DNA of 64,000 nt, taken from Pyrus communis. Taxonomy: Eukaryota > Streptophyta > Magnoliopsida > Rosales > Rosaceae. Below, in pieces: positions 23,334 through 33,253 of this stretch; the stretch's first letter is position 1; every line of letters begins with the position of its first letter. The position numbers were made by a program, and so were the translations under genes. The stretch is taken from positions 6,688,827 through 6,752,826 of the forward strand of contig NC_084805.1 in NCBI RefSeq assembly GCF_963583255.1. Reading direction: 5' to 3'. The notes beneath the pieces were generated by a model, which had not been told where the DNA came from, did not search any database, and saw nothing but the letters and a program-made list of their open reading frames with translations.

Positions 23334-23529
23334 GCGCAGATCCTCTTTGGATCATTTCCACCAAATTCACTAAACAGGAGATCCCGGCTTTTGAAATTTA
23401 ATCAAACAGCTAAAGTTATTATAACTTTTAAAAGAGACCCTTATCTTTAACTGTTAGATCAAATTTCAAAAATCTGAATCTCCTGATTGAGTGAATTTGG
23501 TAGAAGGGATCCGGAGAGGATCCCTTTCC
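23334..23529. mobile_element. Mutator-type MITE with 9-bp target duplication
   Basis: A 196-bp foldback element. Its two halves are imperfect inverted repeats sharing CACCAAATTCACT, CAGGAGAT and TTTGAAATTT blocks in opposite orientation. It is flanked by identical 9-bp ATCTACGTA at 23325-23333 and 23530-23538. Nine-base duplications and long inverted arms point to a non-autonomous Mutator-like element. It has no coding capacity. Confidence 0.85.
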
Positions 23530-23539
23530 ATCTACGTAA

Positions 23540-24740
23540 ACATAAGCACAGCAGCAAGTGGTCCATGTCACCACACTACATCATGAGGAACAAGAAAAGG
23601 TGGTGGTTGACTGACCTACTGACTTGGACAACACATAAGAAAAAACCTAATGGCCAAATTGGTAATGCTCAAGGATTTGGTCCACATCATACTACGCGTA
23701 CAAAACTGGATTACCAATTGTAATTGGTTTGGGAGCCTTTTAGAGCTAGACTTTGCGGTCAAAAAACTATTTGGTGTGAACTGAATGGATACCAGAAACA
23801 AAATGCTTCGGTATTCAAGAGAGATTGGTTAGGTCAACTTTGCAAGAGGGATGAAAAGTAATCTTGCACTGTTACGTTTTCTCTAGTGTCGTAAGGAACT
23901 CATACTTCTTAGTTAAAGAACTAACCAACTTAATCGGAAAGGTCCATTTAGATAGACTACGTACAAATTAATATGTTCAGTATGACTCATTTTAGTTTCA
24001 TAATGTGAATAGTACATTCTTCGCTTACGAAAAACTAGCTAAATTAAAATTCATGTAGACTAATTAATTAAAATAAATAGCAAAGAAACGTTCTGAGGGA
24101 AATATTTTCAATTTGACTTTTTTTTTTACTTTGGTTAATGCATGGGTGAATATTGAAGAATTACATAATGAGACTGCTTACAACATTTCGTGTCTTATAG
24201 AGAAATGCAAATTTGAGATTTAAAAACCACAATTACTTTTCACTTTACAACTCCAACATATGTAGATATGAATTCTATACTTAGATGATTTGTGCTTGAA
24301 CATTCTTGCTAAACAGAAAATTATAAAATTTATATAAAAACCTGAATGGGTTTCAAAATCTTATTTAAGTCCCTAATTTAATATTCACCACCATATCATA
24401 TTATAAGATACCTCTATTACCTACCATATTTACAAACTTTGCCATTTAAATTGTCAACCTATTCTATAATTAAGGCTTAAATATATTCCGTTAATAAACC
24501 ATTCAAAATTCAAAAACATTTATATTTTGATACGAAAGTCAATAAGATAAATCCAATTAAGGTAAATTATACTAATTTATACTTGCTGACAAACAAATTA
24601 GGTCTATAGTCATTTTAGGTCAGTCACCTTAAGAAGTCAAAGATAGAAAAATCAACTACAAAAACAATTGGTTAAAAAATAATAATAATAACCCTTAATA
24701 TATATATATATATATATCACACAAAAAATAGTATAACAAT
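23540..24740. other. Intergenic region
   Basis: AT-rich with no supported gene. A (TA)n microsatellite lies at 24701-24718. Short frames near 23487-23800 have no recognisable motif. Confidence 0.5.
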
Positions 24741-24744
24741 TCCT

Positions 24745-24960
24745 TATTATCTAGATATAAGAATTGGATAAGTGTTTGTAGATATGTGTAGGTACGTGCA
24801 CATAGGTACATAAGTATCAGTATGGAAGCGCCGGTACATACATATACCTAGGTACATGCATACATATAGGTATGAAAGTATTGATACATTAACATTGGTA
24901 CGGAAGTGTCGGTACATACGTACATATAAGTACGGAAGTATTGATACATTAACATCAAAA
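24745..24960. repeat. Degenerate minisatellite, period about 60 bp
   Basis: Copies of GTACATACATATA...GGAAGTATTGATACATTAACAT recur (clear copies near 24873 and 24934). The unit is rich in GTAC. No function is evident. Confidence 0.6.
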
Positions 24961-25154
24961 GAAAAAATCGGTAGATTCGATGTGTGAGAAGGTAAAAATA
25001 AATCATCAACAGTAGAAAAATATGGTAAAAATAAATCATGCACTATTAGATGTATAATGTAACATCTCACATCGCCCAGGGGAGTGGATCCTGTAAGCCT
25101 TATATGTATATTCCCATCTCTACCTAGCATGAGACCTTTTGGGAGTTCACTAGC

Positions 25155-25243
25155 TTCGGGTTCCATCGGAACTCCGAAGTTAAACGAGTTTGCGTGAGAG
25201 CAATCCCAGGATGAGTGACCCATTCGGAAGTTCTTGTGTGAGT
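25155..25243 (+). other. 5S rRNA-like sequence in the Cassandra 5' LTR
   Basis: It contains GGAACTCCGAAGTTAAACGA, GAGAGCAATCCCAGGATGAG and GTGACCCATTCGGAAGT, collinear with the plant 5S rRNA core including box A, the intermediate element and box C. Box C carries a G-to-A change relative to the 3' copy (GATGAGTGACC against GATGGGTGACC). Confidence 0.9.
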
Positions 25244-25519
25244 TTCCAAAAACAAAACCGTAAGGGCGTGGTCGGGGCCCCAAGCAAACAATATCGTGCT
25301 ATGGTGGAGTCAAGCTCGGGATGTGGTGGGGGCTCGGGCCGAGATTTGACAATTTGGTATCAGAGCCAATCCCTGGCCGAAAGTGTGTCGACTAGGACGT
25401 CGGGCCCCTAAGGGGGGTGGATTGTAACATCCCACATCGCCCAGGAGAGTGGATCCTATAAGCCTTATATGTATATTCCCATCTCTACCTAGCACGTGGC
25501 CTTTTGGGAGCTCACTGGC

Positions 25520-25608
25520 TTCAGTTCCATCGGAACTCCGAAGTTAAGCGAGTTCGCACGAGAGCAATCCCAGGATGGGTGACCCACTGGGAAGTTCTCG
25601 TGTGAGTT
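25520..25608 (+). other. 5S rRNA-like sequence in the Cassandra 3' LTR
   Basis: AACTCCGAAGTTAAGCGAG (box A), then CAGGATGGGTGACCCACTGG (box C). This copy is closer to true 5S rRNA than the 5' one. It could act as an internal RNA polymerase III promoter. It is not a ribosomal gene. Confidence 0.9.
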
Positions 25609-26289
25609 CACAGAAACAAAACCGTGAGGGCGCGGTTAGGGCCCAAAGTGGACAATATCGTACTACAGTGAAGTCGAGCCCGGGATGTGTTGGGGGCCGA
25701 GGCCGGTATGTGACATCTAAGAAGAAGAAATATTAGTTGTGGATGGTGGCCCTAGCCCTTTCTTCTTACATGGTTGAAGATTTTTTTTTTTTTTTGGTCG
25801 AATTGAAGATAATTTTTTTGGGTTGGACAAAAAGTTTCATTTTTCGGTAGAGTCATTTATGTTAGCAATAAAATGAAAAGTTATAAACAAATTAAATATG
25901 AGGCATTATAATTCACTCAAGGATAATATAGGAAGAAAAAAATTACATTAAAAAAAAAAAATTAAGTCTGGCATTAAGTATAAATGCTTACTTGGATATA
26001 AGTCAAAGGACTATAATTAGTTTTTTATCTTGGTTAAGGTTTTAGTCTAAAGATAATAATATTTTTCAATGATTAATATCTAGTTTCCTATTTAGATAAT
26101 TGACCTAGGAACCATACTGTCATAGATGCTACAGACAAAAATGCCCCCAAAACAAAACCTTCAAAGGCATCCCAAAATAATGCATCAAATAAGGCAGAGG
26201 CATTTTCGTCATTTTAATAGTATATTTTGTAATAATTAATTTGTGTGTGTGTGTGTGTTTATTTTTTTTATTTTTTATTTTTTTTATAA

Positions 26290-27290
26290 TTATTACCTCA
26301 CAATAAGCTAGTAATAATGTGATTCAATTTCTCTATTTTTAAACATGTTCAAAAAGTCTTAAAAGGCGTGTAATGTTAATTATAAAAAAGGTCATTCGCA
26401 CGCAGATAATAATGCGATTAAATTACTTATCAAATGATTGTTTTTTTTTTTACACGTTCAAAACATCTTAAGGGGCATGTAATGCCGGTTATAAAAAAAG
26501 GTCATTCGCACGTGAATAATAATGTGATTAAATTAGTTATTAAATGATTGTTTTTTTTTTTTTAACAAACGATATTATCTACACTAAGGGGGAGGGGTGG
26601 ACTTAGCCTCATAATGGGCTAGCAATAATGTGATTCAATCAGTTGTTTATTAAATATTATTTTCTTTATTTTAAACAAGTTCAAAACATCTTAAAAGGCG
26701 TGTAATGCCAGTTATAAAAAAAGCCTTTTGCACACAAATAATAATGTGATTAAATTAGTTATCAAATGATTTTTTTTTAACAAACGATGTTATCTACACT
26801 AAGGGGGAAGGGGTGGACTTAACCTCACAATGGGTTAGCAATAATGTGATTCAATCAGTTGTTTATTAAATATTATTTTCTCTATTTTTAAACACGTTCA
26901 AAACATCTTAAGAGGTGTGTAATACCGGTTATAAAAAAAATCTTTCGCATGCGAATAATAATGTAATTAAATTAGTTATCAAATGATTATTATTATTATT
27001 ATTTTTTAACAAACGATATTATCTACACTAAAGTGGAGAGGGGTGAGCTTAGCCTCACAATAGACTAGCAATAATGTGATTCAATCAGTTGTTTATTAAA
27101 TACCGGTTATAAAGAAAGTTCTTTCACACACTGATACTAATGTGATTAAATTAGTTGTTCAATGATTTTTTTTTTTTTTAACAAACGATATTATCTACAC
27201 TAAGAGGGAGCGGGTGGGCTTAGCCTCACAATGAGCTAGCAATAATGTGATTCAATCTATTGTTTATTAAATATTATTTTCTTTATTCTT
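26290..27290 (-). repeat. Tandem array of SINE-tail units
   Basis: About five partial copies of a unit of 215-230 bp. The phrase AACAAACGATATTATCTACA begins at 26564, 26779, 27008 and 27180, each preceded by a T-run and followed by a purine-rich stretch, TTAGCCTCACAAT and AGCAATAATGTGATTCAATC. On the - strand each ends in poly(A), as a SINE 3' tail would. Between tails lies a repeated spacer with CGTTCAAAACATCTTAA. The tRNA-like head is missing from all copies. A copy with a B-box-like head remnant lies at 32573-32690. Confidence 0.7.
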
Positions 27291-28780
27291 AATGTAAATT
27301 CTATAAAGACCGATTTTATTATGTGAATTCAGTTGCTTTAATTGGTTTATGAAAAATTTCTTTTAGCATGATCTAATATTATTCATTTACTTCAAATATT
27401 TGACTTTTCTTTTGTCAATTTACGCATACAAATACTTTTAAAACGTATAAATCGCTTTTAGTACGTCGTGGTGCATGCATGAAAGCTAGTATACTAAAAA
27501 AAAATGAACAAATTAATAGAATGCTAAACCATAAGAAAACCCTAGACTGGTTCAGCATCAATAGCAGCCACTCAATACTTACGGATGGTTTTCGTTCGCA
27601 CAATCTTTCGTGGGCTGTTGCTGTTGCTGTTGTTGACTATCTTTAATCATTGTGGCTGCGACCCGTGTGACAAAGAAGAGAGAGTTCCAGACATCCAAAC
27701 AGAAAACAGAGTTTTGACAACTATGTATATATACATTTCGGCGTTTGACTTTTGACTCCTGCATTTTCTTCCGTATTATGCAGGCAACTGAAATCGATTT
27801 TGATACGGCCACTAGATATATCTCCAACTTTTTTCTGTTCACTCCCTTTTTCTCCATCTTGCTTAGAGTTAGTTATATATTGTTTTTATAGTCAGGTCAC
27901 AATATAATTAGGATCATCTTTTTGCTTTCACTGAGGCAATTTAGGACGTTTTGTGTAGATTAAACCTAGATAAATTAAAGCTCATCATTAATTTATTAAT
28001 TGTGGAATTGTCAACTCTAACTATTAATTTTGGCATGTGTGCCATTTTGTTCGTGCTCTATGAGTTTTCCATGTGATTTTTTCATGGATAAGGTTTGTTT
28101 TGAAGATTACATTTAGCATATATGTCCTATGTAAGTTAGTAATAGTTTTTCAACGAAGTTCCATTCAATCTTAAAATAAAATATTTCATGATTGTGAATT
28201 GTGGGTCTTTGTTTGAATGACGGACGATCCTTAATTATTTGCTAGCTTTTCAGTTGGCGCTTGTGGAGCCAAAAATAATTCGAAAAATATTAGAGTTGAC
28301 ATGTGGAGGTTTACATCAATTAGCTTTTACCCACAAGATAAGAATGTCCTCATTAAATTGGCGAGGTTTACATCCATTCCATGTGCCAATACAACCACCA
28401 TGAAGACCTCTGCTGCTACAAGTTCCGCTACCTATGGTAAGGAGATCAGGACAAGGAAATAAAAGATATGATTAACAACTAATCCCTATCTTTAAGCTTT
28501 CCTTATTGAAGACCAACTCAATTAAGTAATGAATCACAACCAAAACCAATCAAGAACGCACGAGATAATCTGAAAATAATATTTAATTAATAATATATTT
28601 GGGATAATTCTCTCCTCCATCCAACGTATAACGCACTTTGGCCAACTGAACATCAACACATGGCAAGACAATCCCTATAATGTGGTAGGCTATCTAACTA
28701 TAAATACCTCATTCTACACAAATTCTGGTAAGCTTTTGCTACGCAATTAAGACCTACTCTTTCTTTTTAGAGAAACTTAC
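27291..28780. other. Intergenic region, one weak exon candidate
   Basis: Mostly AT-rich with no clear gene. On the - strand at 27580-27651 a short frame starting ATGATTAAAGATAG runs through a (CAR)7 polyglutamine tract and meets a perfect splice donor GTAAGT. No downstream exon is seen, because the SINE-tail array follows. Confidence 0.35.
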
Positions 28781-29460
28781 TTAGGCACCAAATATCCATT
28801 AGCCAAACCCCCCTCCCCCCTTCCCATTTCGTGGGCACGTGGCCTTGGTCTTTGATCAAAAGTGCTTAATTGTTTTGTAGATACAATTTTGTCAAGACTG
28901 AAAACAACGAATTTTTGCTACCACAAATTGTTGCTTTCATTGAGAGCCCGATTTAATTCTCGAATAACCTATTGCAATTCCTTTCAGAACTTTCCCCTCT
29001 TTGAATTTTTGTAGGTGCTCCCAATCTCCAAATTTTTAATTCATTGGTTCACGTGCCCTAGAGGAAGGAAAACATAATTGAAAATTATGAAACCATGACA
29101 AATGGCACTCCCTACATGCTTGGGTTTTCAGCAGCCATGGCTGCCTGCATCTACAACCTACACTACAGGCCAGAACAAGAGCCATAACGTTGGGCTCCCT
29201 TCCTAGCCAATGGTGCAGCACTCCAAAGCCAAATGAACTTTAATCCCAACAACTAGAAGTTTAATCACTTCATAGTCCGCTTCATGGGAGACTTTGTTCA
29301 CAAAATCACCAATAAAACCGGTAAGGAACACACTCTTTGCACACAAGTAGTGCCAACTTCAAAGAGGAACTACAAAAAGAACAAATAGTGACCCCTACAA
29401 TAAGGATTGCGCACAAAATCGCCAACAAAGCTGAAGAAAGAATTTGGTAATACTAAGATC
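28780..29460 (+). mobile_element. Truncated Gypsy fragment (LTR end, primer site, leader)
   Basis: 28790-28932, in reverse complement, shares GACAAAATTGTA, CTACAAAACAATTAA and a purine-run block with the LTR of the 3049-12261 element. The LTR ends CTACCACA and is followed by AATTGTTGCTTTCATTGAG, the same primer-site phrase as at 11721. The sequence beyond it (gag leader) has no open frame. The orientation is opposite to the big element, and no pol or second LTR is seen. Confidence 0.6.
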
Positions 29461-29746
29461 ATAACCATTGAGATTAGATCGTGGAATATTGAATCGTAAA
29501 TGCCAAAAATGAGGTCGTCCAGGCGCGCCAGCGTGGCTAGGCGTGGTGGCGCGGCTTAAAGCCGCGGCTTAGACGCAAATCTCAGTTTTTTATTTTTTTT
29601 TATTTTATTTCAAAAATTTCGAGGGTTTGATAAAACCTTAATTGCTTGCATTTTCTTTCGATTCATTGACTCACAAATTCCACATAGCAAATTCATAATT
29701 GCGTTATGCATGAACATAAATATATTGACAAATATATGAATATATA
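29461..29746. other. Non-coding stretch with GC-rich palindrome
   Basis: A GC-rich island (29520-29575) in AT-rich DNA includes the 17-nt palindrome CGCGGCTTAAAGCCGCG (29550-29566). No gene was found. Confidence 0.5.
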
Positions 29747-29760
29747 CAATATATATATAT

Positions 29761-29822
<62 letters not shown>
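29747..29822. repeat. Compound (TA)n(CA)n(TA)n(GA)n microsatellite
   Basis: Pure dinucleotide blocks over about 75 bp, likely length-polymorphic. Confidence 0.95.
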
Positions 29823-29824
<2 letters not shown>

Positions 29825-29879
29825 AGGTAAATATAAATAGACATGGTTCATGCATTATGGAAAATGTTTTCATACTTCA

Positions 29880-30300
29880 TGATCGTTGAAAATGTCTAAC
29901 TGGATTTTAGTAGATACTGATTGGCATAAAAGATTTGAGCCTTTGAACTTGTAGAAAAACCTCCTCCATGAACCTTCCGTTCATCAGCGTCAGTTTCCTT
30001 AGCTTTCAGGCACGAGCGTGCTAATAACGTGTTGTAGGCCAATTTAACTAAACAATATAAAGGACAAAGAGAGTGGGTGCGACACAACAAGATAGAAGAG
30101 AGATGTGTGATTGTGAGGTGCGTGTTATCTCACCCCATTGTGTCTTTATAGTAGTAGGAAATGTAAATTCATTAACCCAATAGAATTACAACTCTAATAG
30201 GATAATATATAATCTAAGAGATACGGTAGAATCTCACAAGGATATCAAAAAATATGATAGCATTTAGACGATCGCATTCATAATTTAATAAGACTATAAC
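29880..30300 (-). mobile_element. Copia-like LTR fragment with leader
   Basis: On the - strand, an LTR-like stretch has a TATA-like box (ACTATAAAGACACAATGG near 30140-30157) and passes into ACAACACGTTATTAGCACG. That phrase resembles the CACGTTATCAGCACGA leader found after Copia LTRs in many dicots. A short open frame follows (AKETDADERKVHGGGFS). No pol is present. The boundaries are approximate. Confidence 0.45.
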
Positions 30301-32195
30301 AATATAAATATTATAAAATACCATAATCTATTTAAAACGTGGATATCTCGTAGGGAGAAAGTCTGGGTTTTCATATTTTGTTCCAGAGTGATTTGTGATC
30401 CTAAGTCATTTAAAAAAAAAAAAAAAAAAAAAAAAAGAATAAAAAAGTCACCTACTTACCTAGACGGTTGCCTAGTGATTAATCGTGACCTTAACTCTAA
30501 GAGTTACTTTTGCAATTCAGACGGAAAAAAAGTAACATAAAATGCAGTAAATTTGACAGTGAGAAAGTTGAATTAACTAGGATCATAACCAAATTGAAAT
30601 TTGAGGGAACAAATCGAAAGAATGTCATCATATAGTATTGTTTCTGAAGTAATATATTTCCAATTAAAATCTATCTTCTTCATCTGTGGCTAGAATCACA
30701 CTCAAAAAGTTCAAAACAATAATTCATACCTAATCCACCTCAATTAGCCGACTATAAATAATTGGAATTGCCACTTCATTACGTGGTATATTGATTTGTC
30801 CTTATGCTTTTTATGTAATTCAAAGAATCCTAGATATGATGAAAAAGTAATATGCTTTGCCCTAATCATCACGTACATGATGATATCTATCAAACCAAGC
30901 AAAATTCATTGTCTTGTCAAGGGCTCCATAATCGTTCAATTCACTAGATTTCTTTCATATCACTCACTGCTTTCTAGTATTTTCCTTTAAATTATATTTC
31001 CTAATTTAAAAATTGGGTGGGTTGGTTGTGTTTTAGAGAGAGAATCCAACCTTTTGTTTCTATTTAGGTGCAAATTACTATTTGAATTAGAAAGGCAAAC
31101 TTTAATTCTCATAGGCTTATTGAAGAAAGTACACGCCTTTTTAACGAAAGCATTTTTTGCTCACAACAATAATTTTAAGTGTATGCTCACAACCATAAAT
31201 TACGGGAGCATTTTTTACAGAAACATTTTTGCTCACAATCATAAATTATGATGAATATACACTATAGTATATGGTGGTGAGCAAAAATGATCAACCTACC
31301 ATTTTACCCAAAATTTCATTCCATACTTTCCCTCCTTCCTCCCATATATATAGAGAGAAGGAGAATCCAGTTTTGTTCATGGACACATATTCATTCCCAA
31401 TGTTTGACAGCCTAGAAATCAGAAAAATCACTTACAAAAGGGTCTCATCTGTAAATTCCCTTAGACAATTAAGGGTCTCTGCAATAATTGTATACTAGAA
31501 AAGCCCACACACAATGTGTGTGTGAAATTTTGATTTTTTTTTAAAAAAAAAAAATTATGGGAGGAAATGAGGAGATAATTGTAGGTTAACTTGGTTTTTA
31601 TTTTTTATTTAAAAAATAAAAAAATTTAAAAGAGACAACGTGGGTTAAATTGTAGCCACTTAATACTACGGTTGTATGTGAGAGATCTTAAATTTGATCT
31701 TTACTAAAGATAAATTTGAACTATTATTATGACTAGCTCATTGTCTGTTTTAACCTACTCCATCACTCTCTTAGCATAAATATTATCGTTCGTTAAAAAG
31801 AAAAATTATTTTTGTTTAAATTTGTTTTAAAGGGGGATGAAGAGAGAGGAGAGTTAAAGATAAAATACTTTAATGACACGTGAGAGAAGAAAAAGAAATA
31901 TTTTTATGCGAAATTATTTTTATAGACCATCATTTTTTAATTATTGTTTTTTTATTAAATTGTAAATAATGATTAAATAGTCTTTCCATTTTTTTTTATT
32001 AACAAATGAATCTTGCAAATAAAAAGTATAATAATATAAACATTGAGTCCGGAAATTCATGAATCATGTTAGTTTATCGTACATTGTGCGGTCAGAAATC
32101 ATTTTAAATATTTTTATTTAAAAATAAACATAAATAATACTAGACAAAAAACTGATCGCACGATATAAGATAAACAAATATAATTTACATATCTT
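30301..32195. other. Intergenic region
   Basis: No supported gene. A poly-A tract lies at 30412-30436. Around 31487-31550 a phrase TATACTAG...CCCACACACAATGTGTGTGTGAAATTTT resembles, in reverse, the sequence at 51297-51333, so both may be ends of a dispersed non-coding family. The rest is AT-rich. Confidence 0.4.
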
Positions 32196-32196
32196 C

Positions 32197-32230
32197 AGGA
32201 TCCTCACCAAAATGATCCGGAGAGGATCCT
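32197..32230. repeat. Short inverted repeat related to MITE ends
   Basis: AGGATCCTC (32197-32205) and GAGGATCCT (32222-32230) are exact inverted 9-mers, and the right part GATCCGGAGAGGATCC matches the end of the Mutator-type MITE at about 23510-23525. It is probably a deleted relative. Confidence 0.45.
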
Positions 32231-32572
32231 GTTGGATAAACATTTTCCATAGAAGCAGAGCAAATTAGGAAAGCCAAAAAAGGGAACAGTGGATGGGTCT
32301 GAGCTGGAATGGGCGGGAATAACGGGGGTCAAACGTAACGCCGACCCACTAAGCCGGCGCCGGACCAGGGTTCAGATCCACCACGAGTCACACCGTCCAA
32401 ACCCCGAGTCAATGACTCAACTGACTCGTCCACCACCACATTGGCACATTCTAAAGACTTCAGCTTTTCCATCACTTTCCAGTCTCAGCCCTTTTAATCA
32501 CAAAAGAAACCAATTAAATTTAAAGAAAAAAGTAAGAGAAAAAACCCCGCCTTAAATTTCTCTCTTTGTTTT

Positions 32573-32745
32573 TTAATTTTTTTTTTAACAAACGATATTA
32601 TTTACATTAGAAGTAAGGATGCGTTTAGCCTCATAATGAAATGATAATAATATGATTCAAATTTAATTTTAACGAGAATCGAACATAAAATCTACTACTC
32701 GTTCCTAGTATTAAGTGAAAATTTGAAATAGTCTTACCAGAGCAG
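32573..32745 (-). mobile_element. SINE-like element, diverged
   Basis: A T-run followed by TTAACAAACGATATTATTTAC and TTAGCCTCATAATG matches the tail units at 26290-27290. Further right, the - strand has ATGTTCGATTCTCGTT, resembling a tRNA-type B box (GGTTCGANNCC). On the - strand this reads head, body, poly(A), as in a tRNA-derived SINE. It is old and diverged. Confidence 0.55.
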
Positions 32746-32759
32746 CAATTTGAAAGTCC

Positions 32760-33253
32760 ACAGTTGCTCTCTGGAGCTTTGACCAGCCACTTTCTGTCCC
32801 TCTCTCTACAAAATTAGAATAATTGATTAAATGGGGTTTTCTATTACCGTTTGCTTTTTCTAAATTTTGTGTCTTTCTTACTTTTGATCTCTCTGATTTG
32901 TCAACTGGAAAACTTGGAGGATTTTAGAGAGAAAGAAAAGGAAAGCAAAGAAAGTGGAGAGAGAGATTTGTCTGCATCTCTCTTTCTCTCTCCTCCCATC
33001 CCTCAATAGTTTGTACTGGGAGAATTCAAGGCGTGTGAAATTTGAGGTAAGAGTCTTACATTTCCCTTTTTTCTTGTTTTTTAGAGAGAGAGTTGGGGAT
33101 TTTAGAGAGAGAGATGCAATGTTACTGTGTAATGGGCAGGTGTAGTTCTGGGGAGCTTTATGGTAGCCAAATACATGTAATGTAAGTGTTTGATATATTG
33201 CCTCAGAGAGAAGAGGGAGGTGAGAGATGGACATGGTTGGATCTTTGTGAGCC
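32760..33253 (+). promoter_or_regulatory. Probable 5' leader of the kinase gene
   Basis: CT- and GA-rich tracts (32795-32815, 32927-33000, 33083-33115), typical of plant leaders, precede the ATG. No convincing TATA box was picked out. GAGGTAAGAG near 33043 could be the donor of a leader intron, but no acceptor was chosen. Confidence 0.35.

Larger units (their letters stand above)
25058..25715 (+). mobile_element. Cassandra: Cassandra TRIM retrotransposon
   Basis: Two LTRs of about 294 bp (25058-25351 and 25423-25715) both start TGTAACATC and end TGACA, around a 71-bp interior. The interior begins with the Met-tRNA primer site TGGTATCAGAGCC (25355) and ends with the polypurine tract AGGGGGGTGGAT before the 3' LTR. 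Each LTR carries a 5S rRNA-like sequence, the defining trait of Cassandra. The flanks TATAA (25053-25057) and TCTAA (25716-25720) are an imperfect target duplication. No protein is encoded, so movement would depend on proteins of other elements. The structure is complete. Confidence 0.95.

Noticed and set aside
25155..25608. 5S rRNA genes
   Set aside because: The 5S-like sequences are diverged, incomplete at the ends and embedded in matching LTRs with primer site and polypurine tract, so they belong to Cassandra.
26290..27290. CRISPR-like array
   Set aside because: Plant nuclear DNA, period above 200 bp, repeats longer than spacers, and SINE-tail identity.
32289..32555. 88-codon + strand frame upstream of the kinase
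   Set aside because: No recognisable motif, ends in A-rich leader-like sequence, and no transcript signals were tied to it.
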